Of a DNA stretch of 64,000 nt, positions 12,291-23,800 are shown piece after piece. The stretch lies in NCBI GenBank assembly GCA_018287875.1, contig JAGVVL010000009.1:372001-436000 (forward strand), written 5' to 3'. The DNA is from Nigrospora sphaerica (taxonomy: Eukaryota; Ascomycota; Sordariomycetes; Amphisphaeriales; Apiosporaceae). The first letter of the stretch is position 1. Each line of letters starts with the position of its first letter. Below the pieces are notes generated by a model. It had not been told where the DNA came from. It ran no database searches and saw only the letters and a list, made by a program, of their open reading frames with translations. A program made the translations under genes and the position numbers.

Positions 12291-15200
12291 ATGTCTCTTG
12301 ATTCGGGAGAGCCATCCATGCACGCCAAACCTTCGATGGACGAGCGTCGCCTATCCGGCGACTTGGAGTTGATCGTGAGGGACCTGGCGTTGAGAGCCAC
12401 AGCTACCTGTCCGTCGCCGTCGCTGGAGGGGCAATGGCACGAGGTCCTCTACCCCCAGTCCGGCAGTGCTTTGGATCCGCAGTCGCCGATCTTTGACGGC
12501 CGCCTGTGGGTCAAGACCTTCTTCGACCTCTACAACTGCACTCTGCCAGCGCAGCCTCGAAGCCCAGGCGTGGCCTTCCGCGACTTGACGGTGCATGGTG
12601 ACACGTCGGGAGCCCAGCACCAGACCACGGCCGGAAACGTATTTCTAGGCGCCACCGAGTTCGTCGCGAGACGGCTCGGCGGCGTCCGGCAGCGCAAAGA
12701 AGTCACCATCTTGCGCGACTTGGAGGGCATCCTCGATGCCGGCCAGCTTCTACTCGTGCTTGGCCCCCGGGCGCGGGTTGTTCGACGCTGCTGAAAACCA
12801 TCGCAGGCGAGACGGCGGGGCTGCGCGTGAGCCCCGAGACAGAGTGGAATTACCGAGGTGGGCATGGGAACCCAGCGAGCGCCCAAGACGCGCTGCCGGA
12901 GCCGAGTAGGGTACTGACAAATTTGGGCTGCGACAGGTATCGACACCAACCTTGTGCGCTCTCGCTTTCGGGGCGACGTTCTCTATAACGGCGAAAACGA
13001 CACGCACCTGCCTCATCTCACCGTCGGAGAAACGCTACGCTTCGCGGCCTCGACGCGGCCGGTGCTGAAGGTGCCCTCCGGGTTCTCGCCCGCCCTCGTC
13101 ACCGACATGCTCTGCGACGTCGTCATGTCTGTCTTCGGCATCTCCCACACGGTCCACACCCGAGTCGGCGACGAGTTCGTGCGCGGTGTCAGTGGCGGCG
13201 AGAGGAAGCGGGTCAGCATTGCCGAGTCGGCCCTCACGAGCGCCCTGCTGCAGTGTTGGGACAACTCGACGCGCGGTCTCGACAGTGCCAACGCCGTCCG
13301 CTTCTGCCAGAGCCTCCGCGACCAGGCCGACATTCTGAACATCTCAGCCGCCGTGGCCATTTATCAAGCACCGCAGAGTGCCTATGAGGTACTTCCTTTC
13401 TCCTCGGTTCCGCTGCGCCGTGTTTCACTGACCTTGCAATGGGCAGATGTTCGACCGCGTTACCTTGCTATACAAGGGGCGACAGATCTTTTTTGGGAAG
13501 GCCGATGAGGCCGCGGGCTACTTTGAGAACTTGGGCTTCCAACGTGAGGGCACCCGTGCCTTTTCGGACCTAGAGCACCCAGCAGACTGACCGTACGTTC
13601 AGGCCCCGAGAGACAGACGACGCCGGATTTTCTCACCTCCATGGCCAGTCCCAGCGAGCGTCTGGTGCGGCCGGGGTTTGAGAACAAGGTCCCGAAAACA
13701 CCCGAAGAATTTGCAGAGCGATGGAGAAATAGTAAAGAACGCCGGGCCTTGCTCTCCGAGATACTGGAGTACGAGGAAAAGCACCCGCGCAACCAGAGGT
13801 ACCTCGAGTACAAGCAGTCCCGCCGCGCCGACCAGCAGGAGCACGCGCGTTCCGGCTCTGCCTATCTCATCTCCTACGCGGCGCAGGTCAAGCTCAACAT
13901 CTGGCGTGCCTACCGCCGGCTCGTGTCAGACCCGTCCTTCACCGTCGCATCCTTGCTGTACAACCTGGTCATGGCGCTCATGCTGGGTAGCATGTTCTTC
14001 AACATGAAGGCTGATTCGTCCACCTTTTACTACCGAGGCGGGGTCATCTTCTTCTCGCTTCTTTTCAATGCCTTTGCGAGCCAGCTGGAGGTACAACACG
14101 CGGCCCACGCCCCTGCCGAGTCCATCTTACTAACAAGACACCCCTTTCAGGTACTGACAGTTTACGCGGAGCGCCCTGTCATCGAGAAGCACCACAGATA
14201 TGCCCTCTACCGACAGTCGACGCAGGCCATGGCCGGCTACCTGATGGACCTGCCCTACAAGACGGCCAACATGCTTACATTCAACCTTACAGTCTACTTC
14301 ATGACCAACCTGCGACGGGACGCGGGTAGCTTCTTTTTCTTCTGCCTGACAAGCTACCTTACCACGCTGGTCATGTCGTGCCTCTTCCGTACTCTGGCCT
14401 ACCTGACGCGCACCCCTGCGCAGGCCATGGTACCGAGCTCGCTGTTGAGTCTCGGGCTCATGATCTACACAGGCTTCTGCATCCCGCCCTCGTACCTGCC
14501 CGACTGGTCGCACTGGATGATGTACATCAATCCGCTCTCGTACGCCTTTGAGGCGCTCATGGCGAACGAGTTCCATGGTCGCAACTTCCCTTGCTCCAAT
14601 CTTGTGCCGCGGGGCCCCGGATACGAGAACTTGCCGCCGGAATCGGTCATCTGCTCGTCTGTCGGCGCGCAATCCGGCCAATCGTTCGTGAACGGCGATC
14701 GCTACATCGGGCAGTCCTTCGGCTACCTCCAGGAGCACAAGTGGAGGTGAGTGGAATGCTTGTGGCACCCGGCGCTGGATATCACACGACTGACAAGAAG
14801 CAGAAACATCGGCATCATGTGCGCCTTCCTTGTCGGTCTTTTCGTTGCATACGTTGCCGCTGCCGAGACTGCGAAACCTGCCCGAGGCAAGGGAGAATTC
14901 CTGGTCTTTCGGCGCGGCCAGCACCCCGCAAAGGCGTTCGTCGTGGCAAACGACGACGTTGAGTCTCAACGCGAACTGGTGTCAATGGGGCCAACTACCG
15001 CCGCGACGGTAAAGGGGCCTGGAGGCGGACCAGAAGAGCGCCCCATCTTCCACTGGAATGATGTTTGCTATGATGTGGATATCAAAGGGAAAGCCCGTCG
15101 CATCTTGTCGCAAGTCGACGGTTGGGTCCAACCGGGCAAATCGACCGCACTGATGGTACGTCTTTCCGAGCGGTGATTTCTTCTCTCCCGGCAGTTTGGA

Positions 15201-17109
15201 GCTAAAAGCCCGGGCAGGGTACGTCGGGGGCTGGCAAAACGACCTTGCTTGATGCCTTGGCGGGCCGGCTCACGACCGGCGTCGTCCAGGGCGAGACGCT
15301 CATCAACGGCCGATCGACCGATGCCTCTTTCCAACACCGCGTCGGGTACGTGAAGCAACAAGACGTGCACCTCGAAACCATGACGGTGCGCGAGGCCCTC
15401 GAGTTCAGCGCCCTGCTGCGCCAGCCGGCGAGCGTTTCGCGGGCCGAAAAGTTGAAGCACGTCGACCGCATCGTGGCTATGCTCGAGATGGACGAATTTG
15501 CCGGGGCCGTCATCGGTGAGCCGGGCCAAGGCCTCAACGTCGAGCAGCGGAAGCGCCTCACTATAGGCGTCGAGCTGGCGGCCCGGCCGGAGCTGCTCAT
15601 CTTCCTCGACGAGCCGACGTCGGGCCTCGACTCGCAGACCTCGTGGGCCATCTGCGACCTGATCGAGCGGCTCACTCGCAGCGGGCAGGCCGTCTTGTGC
15701 ACCATACACCAGCCTTCGGCTATGCTGTTCCAGAGATTCGACCGGCTGCTTCTTCTGGCCCCCGGTGGCAAGACCGTGTACTTCGGTGGTAATTCTCCCC
15801 TCAGACGGCTTTTCCAAGGCCAGTAGGTCTTCTGACGTTCGATGGCTGACCCATGTTGACTCAGAGCTCGGCGAGAGCTGCTCTACCCTTATCCGCTACC
15901 TGGAGCGCAATGGAGCCCCGCCGTGTCCTCCCGAGGCCAACCCCGCGGAATGGATGCTGGATGCCATTCGGCCCCCTTTGGACGGGTCGGAAGGCGTCGA
16001 CTGGCACCGAGTCTGGCGTGATTCACCCGAGTACCAAGCGGTTCAAGAAGAGATGGCACGCCTGCACGGTCTCTCCACCCAAAGCATCCAAGACGCCTCG
16101 TCCAACGAAGAGTTCGCGGCCGATTCGTGGACCCAGTTCGCGCATGTGCTTCATCGTACCTTCAAACACTTCTGGCGCTCCCCAACTTACATCTGGTCCA
16201 AGTTCAGCCTGATCGGCCTCTCGTGTCTCTACCTAGGTTTCAGCTTCGGGGCCGACCTGACTCTCCAAGGCATGCAGAACCAGCTATATGCCATCTACCT
16301 CTTCTTCATCCTCTTCAGCTCCCTCAACGAGCAGATCATGCCCATGCTCGTGCCGCAGAGGGCTCTGTACGAGGTGCGGAGCGGCCCTCCAAGATGTACG
16401 GCTGGTCCACGTTGCTGCTTTCCAACATCTTCGTGGAGATGGTGTGGAACGTGGCCGCCGCTACGGTCGCTTACGCCTGCTGGTATTACCCGGTGGGCTT
16501 TTCAGGCCTCGCCGGCAGTCATAGCCACGACGACGCATCACTGCGCGGCTTCCTCGTCTTCCTCTTCATATGCATGTTCCTTCTCTTCACCTGCACCTTT
16601 TCGCACATGGCCATCGCCTGGATGGAGACGGCTGAGACGGCGGCGGTGTTGACCAGCCTTCTGTACATCTTTTGTCTTTCCTTCTCGGGCGTGGGCGTCG
16701 CCCCGCCGACTTGCCCAGCTTCTGGACCTTCATGTATCACGTCTCGCCTGTGACCTACATGATCAGCGGGGCCATGTCGTCGGCCATGACGGGCTACGAC
16801 GTGGCGTGCTCCGTCAGCGAGACCCTGCGTGTGACGGCACCGGCCAACACTACCTGCGGCAGCTTCCTCGCTGCCTTCCAGGCCACCTCGGGTGGCACGG
16901 TGATGAACCCGGATGCAACAGGTAGCTGCGGATTCTGTCCCTTGGCCACCAGCGACGACTTCTTGGCGCGCTTCGGCATTTACTATACGGACCGATGGAG
17001 GAACTTCGGCCTGCTCTGGGTATACATTGTGGTGAACATAGCACTGGCGTTGTCGTTGTACTGGGTATTCAGGGTCCCCAAGGGAAAGGGCCTAAAGCGG
17101 GTTGCATAG
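12291..17109 (+). CDS. PDR-type ABC transporter (ABCG full-size), frame-disrupted
   Basis: Plasma-membrane exporter of hydrophobic compounds with order NBD-TMD-NBD-TMD. Exons: 12291-12857, 12937-13388, 13447-13543, 13603-14090, 14151-14746, 14804-15155, 15218-15788, 15865-17109. NBD1 has the PDR-type degenerate Walker A (GPPGAGCST after frame repair), signature VSGGERKR and a degenerate Walker B. NBD2 has GTSGAGKTT, signature [12 protein letters not shown] and [11 protein letters not shown]. Both sets of membrane helices and the Cys-containing last loop are present. The frame breaks at C 12764-12768, GG 16378-16379 and C 16701-16704, each repairable by one base. Adjacency to the P450 fusion suggests a metabolism or detoxification pair. 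The start at 12260 is also possible. Confidence 0.88.
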
Positions 17110-18613
17110 AAGGCTCAGCGCCGTGGCAGTCAGCATACTGCCCCCGATCCGAAAAGCAAAGTTCTCCTGTGGTACGGGTTAGGCCTCAGATAGAAAAGAA
17201 TTGATATTTCCTTCTGTATTCGCGATGAGTAAAGAGAACATTGCGTCATGACATTGGAAACCAAAATTTGAACTCGCTTGTCATGTCCCTGGAGGGCTAT
17301 CCATTTACAACGCCAAAAAAAACACCCACGGCTGCCACCAAATACCACTAGAGGCAGACTAAGAAACGAGGCGGTCTTCACACGAATCAAGCCAGACTGG
17401 CCTGCATCGTGCGGGGCAAGGCCAGAACGGCCAGAGGCGATAAAGGTAGGTCAAAAACGGAGATGTGACGACAGAGACGTCGAGGGGACATATGACTTAT
17501 ACTAAATACGCTAGGCGCTATAGTTAGGATGTCAAATCGTCTTTATATTACTGGGTGATCCAGTAAACGGAGGAAGAGTCCGGAACAGTTGTGGGGGCTA
17601 GTTGAGAATACTCGTTCTGTGGAGCGGAGGTAACTGTTAGGTTGGAAAAGATGTCCCGTAAGTCACTACTGAACAACCCCCTTGAGCACGATACGCTGCT
17701 CATGTGCGAACAGGTACATCGCACCCAAAGAGAAGTCACAGGGCCAACATAATGATGACAACGGGCTAGGGACGACTCGGTCGGAAACACCGGGAACTCG
17801 GGCCAGAGAATATCTACCTTCATTCAGCTCTTACGGCTAAGGGTCGAAAATTGCCATGGAGGCGATGCTATAAGCGACTATGCAGACAATGGACGATCGA
17901 GATAAGCACCGGTGAATCAAGCGCCCTACGCAGAAAACTACGAAGGACAAATGCTGTGACGATCACGGAGAGTTGCGGAAAAAGCATGTGTCGCAAATAT
18001 GAGGCTATTCGCAATTGCTTGGCGTCGCTTGCCGGGTCACGTGGTTCCTCCCACATGCTAAGGATTCGTCTACAGATAGGGTCCTTGTGCTATTATTTCT
18101 ACGATTACAGGGGAAAGCTGCGACGGGTGGACGTCATCATAGACAGAAGTTGCGAAAGGCAGAAGCTCCTGCGGACAGAAGATACATACCACTAAGAAAG
18201 ATGCTACCGAGAGAATCTGGGATGGGGTGTAGTAATAGTAGCTTTTTTTTCTAGCGACCTATCTAGACCATGTGTCATCGGGCCAACGTTATCACGAGCG
18301 AAAGCTGCGACGGCCGGAAACTGCACCGGAAAACGTCAAGTACGCCAGATCCGGACGATGTTGATGAGAGCCTTCGCCTTCCACGGGGTTCATCGACCGT
18401 GTTCCGTCCGAGGGTTCAGTTCGCTGGCTCACCTATGCTCTCTGCTTGCCAACGGTAGATGGTCTCTTGTATCAGGGCAGACAACATAAATGGTCTCCTC
18501 CGCTGGCCTTTCCGGGCACAGTCTCACCGCTAGGTCCAACGGATATTACTAGCTTCAACACTCGATTACGATCTTCACCACAGTCGCCTTTGGTCCCCAT
18601 CACCTTTGTCGAA
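17110..18613. other. intergenic, with a possible degenerate LTR at about 17989
   Basis: No gene is supported. At 17989 the sequence TGTCGC is followed by GAGGCTATTCGCA, close to the first bases of the solo LTR at 21689, so a decayed LTR of the same family may start here; I could not define its 3' end. The last 150 bp before 18614 presumably hold the promoter of the secreted-protein gene. Confidence 0.35.
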
Positions 18614-19021
18614 ATGCAGTTCTTCCAGATCACTTCCATCATTGTCCTGGCTGGCGCTTTTGTCAGCGCTGTGCCTACCCCACCCAAGGCTTCTGCCAAC
18701 ACGGACGGCACCGTCAAAGTGCTGGGTGACGCAACCGTCCGCGTCTATCGCAGTGATACCTGCACGAACCAGGTCGATTCTGTGACGCTTTTCCAAGGCG
18801 GGTATCGATGCCTTCCATACGGCAACGTTCATTCTGTTTTCGCAGACAACAGGTTAGTCGCACATTGGCGTAATCCGAGACATTTTGCAGGCAGAGTTCT
18901 GACAAGGTGCAGTGGGTGCAAGATTCGGGCCTGGAGTGGGAACAACTGCCGAGGCAACAGCTACACTGTACGCGACGGATGTAACAGCGTTCTGTTCGCT
19001 TCGGTGTCGATCCAATGCTAG
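18614..19021 (+). CDS. small secreted cysteine-rich protein (effector-like)
   Basis: The ATG at 18614 gives a 135-aa product with a clear signal peptide (hydrophobic core ITSIIVLAGAFVSA, likely cut before or near VPTPP). The mature part has cysteines spaced along the chain and a C-terminal cluster (RCSGCKIRAWSGNNCRG). No further membrane segment is seen. Size, signal and cysteines fit fungal small secreted proteins and effectors, but I do not recognise a named family. A 42-nt in-frame segment starting GTTAGT within codons near 18852 could be a very short intron; its removal keeps all cysteines. Confidence 0.7.
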   Translation: MQFFQITSIIVLAGAFVSAVPTPPKASANTDGTVKVLGDATVRVYRSDTCTNQVDSVTLFQGGYRCLPYGNVHSVFADNRLVAHWRNPRHFAGRVLTRCSGCKIRAWSGNNCRGNSYTVRDGCNSVLFASVSIQC

Positions 19022-19713
19022 ATACAGAATGGTTCAGGTCGCAAGAGATGTTCACTTCTACACGGGGCTTAGGGGGGATAAATGGTTCTGACGTTGGCGA
19101 GCATGCCGAAGCAGGCCCTATATTTTCTGCCGCCTTACCGGTGTCTACCTATGCGTCTAATATGTCTCAAAAGGCCTCGGCTTCATTGTTAATTCAGTAC
19201 TCCTGCCGCACGGTACATTGTAGTTCGCAATACAAAAACACGGACTGCTTTTTTCTAACCACGGAGACTTCGAAACGCCATATCTATGATAGTATTGTTC
19301 ACTCTGCCACCGACCACTTTTCGATCCGTTGTCTCGATTAGTGTGGACGTGACTACCACCAGTCAAATGTTTTCCTCGAGTAACGCCAGGACGCGGCGCA
19401 TCCGGTGGGCTACCGACACAACGGGTCGCGGCCCTCCATAACCTTGTAGCGGAATCGCCATTCCGTCGGTTGGAAATGGAAATGGCAAACGCCGGCCGGT
19501 GTGACAAGGATCTTCCAACGCAGCATGGATCGCAGCAGGGATTGCAGCAGGAAGACCCATTTCCAAGCAATAAACCCGAAGACGATTCTCTCCCCCCCCT
19601 CCCCCTCATGGTTCTGTAATGCTTCTGTGCTTGTGGATCCTGCGCACGAGTGTTTTCACTGATGCTTTCCTTCCTTCTCTTGTAACAACTTACCCACCTG
19701 TACCATTTCCACA
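19022..19713. other. intergenic region before the glycosyltransferase
   Basis: No gene is supported. The last 80 bp are CT-rich, as is common just upstream of fungal start codons. Opposite-strand open frames here lack any recognisable domain. Confidence 0.4.
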
Positions 19714-21358
19714 ATGTACGGCGTCGGTAAGAAGACGCCTTCTGTCTTCGCACTTCGCCCGTCAACCGCCTACCACATGTGCAATTGGGACACGATGCTA
19801 TCCAGCGGGCGGCTTCGACGGCTTTTGTTTCTTTCCCTCACCACTTGTCTTCTTTTTCTTTTGCTTATTACTACCCGCCGGTCATTCTGGACCAAACCAG
19901 AGGCTCCCGACCGCTTTCCCCAGGCACCCAACGAAGACGGCCGAACCCGGCCAATGTACTTCCGATGGGACACGGTGAGCCACTTCCGGCCGGTATCCAG
20001 TCCCGTTCATGACGAGACTCCGACCCAGGACTTGTGTGCGTTGTTCCCGCAGCGGCTTGTGAACGAACTTGTTCAACCCGTTCTCCGAACCGGCTATTTC
20101 GACGTCCCAGCACGAATGAAGGCCCAATTTGCCAGCATTTCGGCCTGTGTTGACGACCTCCTTATCTTCTCCGACGTCGACGACACGATTGCCGGCCACC
20201 CTGTTCATGATGTGCTCGCCGACCTCCCCGATTCGTACCGCATGGACAACCCCGAGTTCGCCAATTATACCCGCATGCATGAGCTGTACGATAGAGGCAC
20301 CTTACGGAAGGGAGAGGCAAGAGCACATCTTCTTGATGGTTGGGCCATGGACAAGTTCAAATTCTTGCCCATGGTGGAACGGGCGTGGGCTATGCGACCC
20401 CACAAGCCATGGTATTTCTTCTACGAGTCCGACACGTACGTTGTGTGGAATAACCTGTTCCGCTTCCTGGAGAACCTGGATGCTAACACACCCTTTTATA
20501 TCGGCAGCCCATCCCCTGGGGGCATCAAGAATGATGAGACGTCCCACTTTGCTTATGGCGGCTCAGGCTTTTTTCTGAGCCAGGCGGCCATGCTAAAGCT
20601 ACTACATCGCCAGGTGGGCCGGGATGGGGACTACCTCGAGGCGCCCCTCAGTCAACGCTGGGAGGACAGGGTACGTCATGACTGCTGTGGTGACGCAGTA
20701 CTAGGCTGGGCCCTGCTTCATGTTGGGATCCGTGTGTCTGGATTTTGGCCCATGATCAATCCCTATCCGTTGGATAGGATCCCCTACTCGCTAGGCCACT
20801 GGTGCCAGCCTGTCTTGACATTGCACAAAACAGACCCAGAGGAGATGGTGAAGGTGTGGCGGTGGGAGCAGAGCCGACGAGAACGGAGTGTGGGTTCTCC
20901 TCTTTGGTTCGGAGCCCTCGCGTAATTGGTCCTTGCTAACAGGCCGCCTCCAGACACCACTCTTATTCCGCCATCTCTTTGAACGGATACGAGTCGAGTG
21001 GAAGCCTTTGGATGGGGAGAGAGTGAAGTGGGATAACGGGGGCTGAGGGGAGTATCAGCGTACACAAGCAGGGTCTTCCCTCGAATGTCGGAAGTCGTGT
21101 CAACTGGACACCCGATGCTTCCAATACAAGCTCGACCGCGGGACATGCGTGTTGAGGGAAGCATTCGACCTCGGCAGCGCCATAATAGCGGAGGATTCGG
21201 AGGGCACTATGGGTAGTTCTGGGGAGAGCCGAGGGCCGCAATCTCTTCAAACCCAAATTGTGAGTGGCTGGAACATGGACCTTGTCGATGCCTGGGCGCG
21301 GAAACATACTTGCGACGAGGTGCAATGGGTGAGGCCTAGTGTGGCAAGAATGTACTAG
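19714..21358 (+). CDS. GT31-like fungal glycosyltransferase, type II membrane protein, one in-frame TGA
   Basis: Likely Golgi glycosyltransferase of the GT31-like fungal group. A short cytosolic start is followed by one membrane anchor (FLSLTTCLLFLLLITT). The catalytic region has DDLLIFSDVDDT, then FFYESDTYVVWNN, where ESD is the DxD-like metal site, then YIGSPSPGGIKNDE and FAYGGSGFFLS. An intron at 20890-20953, with GCTAAC at 20935, joins exon 2 in frame. Exon 2 contains TGA at 21044-21046, but the same frame continues to 21358 with a PAN-like end (CRKSCQLD, then CDEVQWVRPSV). Read through, the product is about 526 aa. The TGA may be a nonsense change, probably at Trp; a 36-nt intron would also remove it but is implausibly short. 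Confidence 0.82.
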
Positions 21359-21359
21359 G

Positions 21360-23800
21360 TCAGTGAGTATCCGCGCGACATGCGCGGAGCTGGACCGCGC
21401 AAACCATAGGTAGCCTCCACGTCGCGATACGCGGCTCAGTACTCTTCCAGGCCAGTCGCCGCTTAGCGATACATCGTGGTGATAATAATACAGCATCGTG
21501 GACTGGGAAAATTCGGGGTCAAGATGAAAGCACTCGCTGCTGGTGACAGCTGCCTCAATAGTGCGACTGCATTCTGGTGCGCCTGCGCCTGCCTTTAGCC
21601 GCTCTGGGTACAAAGACCGTATCGAGGAAATCTCACATGGCCAGCTTTCCACTTGGCCGAGGCCATCGGATAGGTGCAACAGCACCTTTGTGGCAATGTG
21701 AGGCTATTCACAGTATTCGCACATAAGGTCACTTGAGCTACTGGACTTGGCACGGGTCCAGTATGTGAGCAGGTGGGGACAGACGCCCAGCTAAGTGCAT
21801 ATAGACTGCCCTTCCGGCATCCCTCTCTTTCTTTTATCCTTTCTAATGGAAGGACCTTATCCCTTCGCTTGCCACGCTCCCTCTAGTGCGACAACCTTAC
21901 ATTCCAGTAACGGTGGGTGCACCCCTCTCCCCTCCCCCCTTCCACGATGGGCGCCTAGCACTCGTTTCACGAGGTGGCTGGACGACGCACCGCACGCACC
22001 TGGTGTCGCGAGGGCATCCTTGCACCGACCGCCAGGCGTGGCCATTGTCGGCCTGGGGTCTAAGGAACCAGACTGCTTGCGAGGCAGGCTGTCGATGCCA
22101 GTAATGTCGGATCTCGCGCCGTGCGGGCCGGAGAAGGATGGCACTGGAATGTCGTTCTCTCTGGAACCCTGGCTGCTCTGTCTTCCTAGGTATGGATCGA
22201 CGCGTGCCGAAAGCGATGGAATGCACGTCTTGCGTACTAATGATGTCGGATTTCGCGCCTTCGCGCCCTCTGGTCCGGTCTAATTCCGTTGGCGCCGGGG
22301 GCGAAGCACTCCCCTCGCGTTTCCGTCCGAGCCGGACAGGGATGGCACTGGAATGTTGCTCTCTCTAGTGCCCTGTCTGCTCACATCGTCTTAGGAAGGG
22401 ATCGACGCGTATTGAGGGCGATGGAATGCGCGTCGTGCGTACCGACAGAATGGTTCGCGAACCTGGCGTGGGGCCAGGGGTCGTGACCTTTATACGAACC
22501 GGAATGGTCCTCCTAGATAACGTGACCCCGCTTATAGATGTAGGACGTTGCATTGCGCATGCGACTATTGGCAGCGTAACCCTCTCTTCGAGAATCATAG
22601 GGTCATCCTATGGCAGGCAACAAACGCAAACGAGCCAACCGCTTGGCGGCATTCGTTTGAGTCCACGATGAGCATGGTTCGGAGCAGCCCTGTGCCCATG
22701 GGGGTGAGATCGGCACTGCTGGTGGAGCTCTGATGCGTGCATGGTCATTCAACGGCGCGCCCAACTGGGTCCAGACTCCAGGAGCCAGCAAGTATCCACC
22801 GCTGCGTATGGTGGTGCTGGCCCGGGCTGGTTACTTCCGTCAAGTCCTCTTCTGAAGCGAGTAGGATTCCAGGTAGGACGTGGATGTTAGGACGGTGGTC
22901 CCTCATAACCACAACAATACCTGGCCAGGAACAAAGGACGCAAGCTGGATGCGGAGATTTGGAGCACCCTGGGGCAGTGCCACATCATCCGGTGCAACAA
23001 TAGGACGTAGCTCCATACGGAAGCACTCAACACATCCGGAGATCCGCTCCGCAGGGGCTGCTGCAACAGGTTCTCACTGCCGACAGCATTAGCGCTTAGC
23101 GTCGAGGTAGGAGCACGAGTCATGGAGAATTGGTCACATTTCTGGTTTGCTTGACCTTCGACACACCCCACCAGACCGAGAGGAAGGCGTAACGGCAAGG
23201 GCATAGGAATGCTAACGCACCGGACATTGTACTCATTCCACCAGGGATAGTGTGGGGCCTTTTGATAAGCCCATAGTCCGGAAGAGCAGGTGAAGTAGCC
23301 CGTAGCATAGCGGTATCTGGCCTGTTTCGATCCAGCACGGAGGCGGGCAACAGTCAGGCATGGATCGCGGCTCCCAACCGTTGCGTTCCATGGGCGTTCG
23401 TTACGAGTTATCTCTTGGAGCTCCGAACACACTCGTGCTGAGCGAGCCGACTCTAGCTTCAGCCCCTATCCGTGCGGCCGACTTCCTCGGTGAGGGCGGT
23501 GTATTCGTTGGACGAAGGACCAATGAGAGGAGGAGCACGTCCCGACAATTTGGCTCCCCAACCGAAAGGCAAGGAACAAAACAGGAACAGTACAGACCTT
23601 ACCCAAAACGGTAAGGTTGGCTGTCGTAACGGGCTATGGCATCTTTGCTAAGCTTAGCGGCAACTATAGTAGACATCGTTGCATTAGCTTCGCCTGGCAG
23701 CGCTAATGAGTGGTGGAATGCATGGTCTTGTCGGCAAGGATTTCAATCGCTAGGAGGGAGGACACCACGACGAACAAGCAAGCGTCCTGCAGTACTCACT
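21360..23800. repeat. dispersed repeat, copy A
   Basis: This 2.4-kb stretch aligns end to end, with many substitutions and small indels, to 26880-28545. Shared landmarks include the block around ATATCCGCGCGAC at the left and CTATGGC..GCTAAGC at the right. Copy A has an extra solo LTR and an internal duplication of the block GGATGGCACTGGAATG (near 22136 and 22340). No transposase or RT frame is recognisable. Ends GTGAGTA (21363) and TACTCAC (23793) are inverted but only 7 bp and not kept in copy B. Confidence 0.75.
21689..21893 (+). mobile_element. solo LTR (Copia-like, 205 bp) with target duplication
   Basis: The insert starts TGTGGCAATG and ends GTGCGACA and is flanked on both sides by ACCTT (21684-21688 and 21894-21898). 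Copy B of the host repeat has an uninterrupted ACCTT at the same place (about 27222), so an empty site is preserved. Size, TG..CA ends and a 5-bp target duplication all fit a solo LTR left by recombination of a Copia-like element. Confidence 0.85.

Noticed and set aside
7812..17109. Calling the P450 fusion and ABC transporter true pseudogenes
   Set aside because: Every break is a one-base loss, nearly all in homopolymers, with all catalytic motifs intact, which fits sequence error better than decay; left open pending reads.
17989..18125. A second complete solo LTR
   Set aside because: The 5' end resembles the solo LTR at 21689, but no matching 3' end or target duplication could be set, so it is only noted as possible.
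21363..23799. GTGAGTA/TACTCAC as terminal inverted repeats of repeat A
   Set aside because: Only 7 bp and absent from copy B, so chance is likely.
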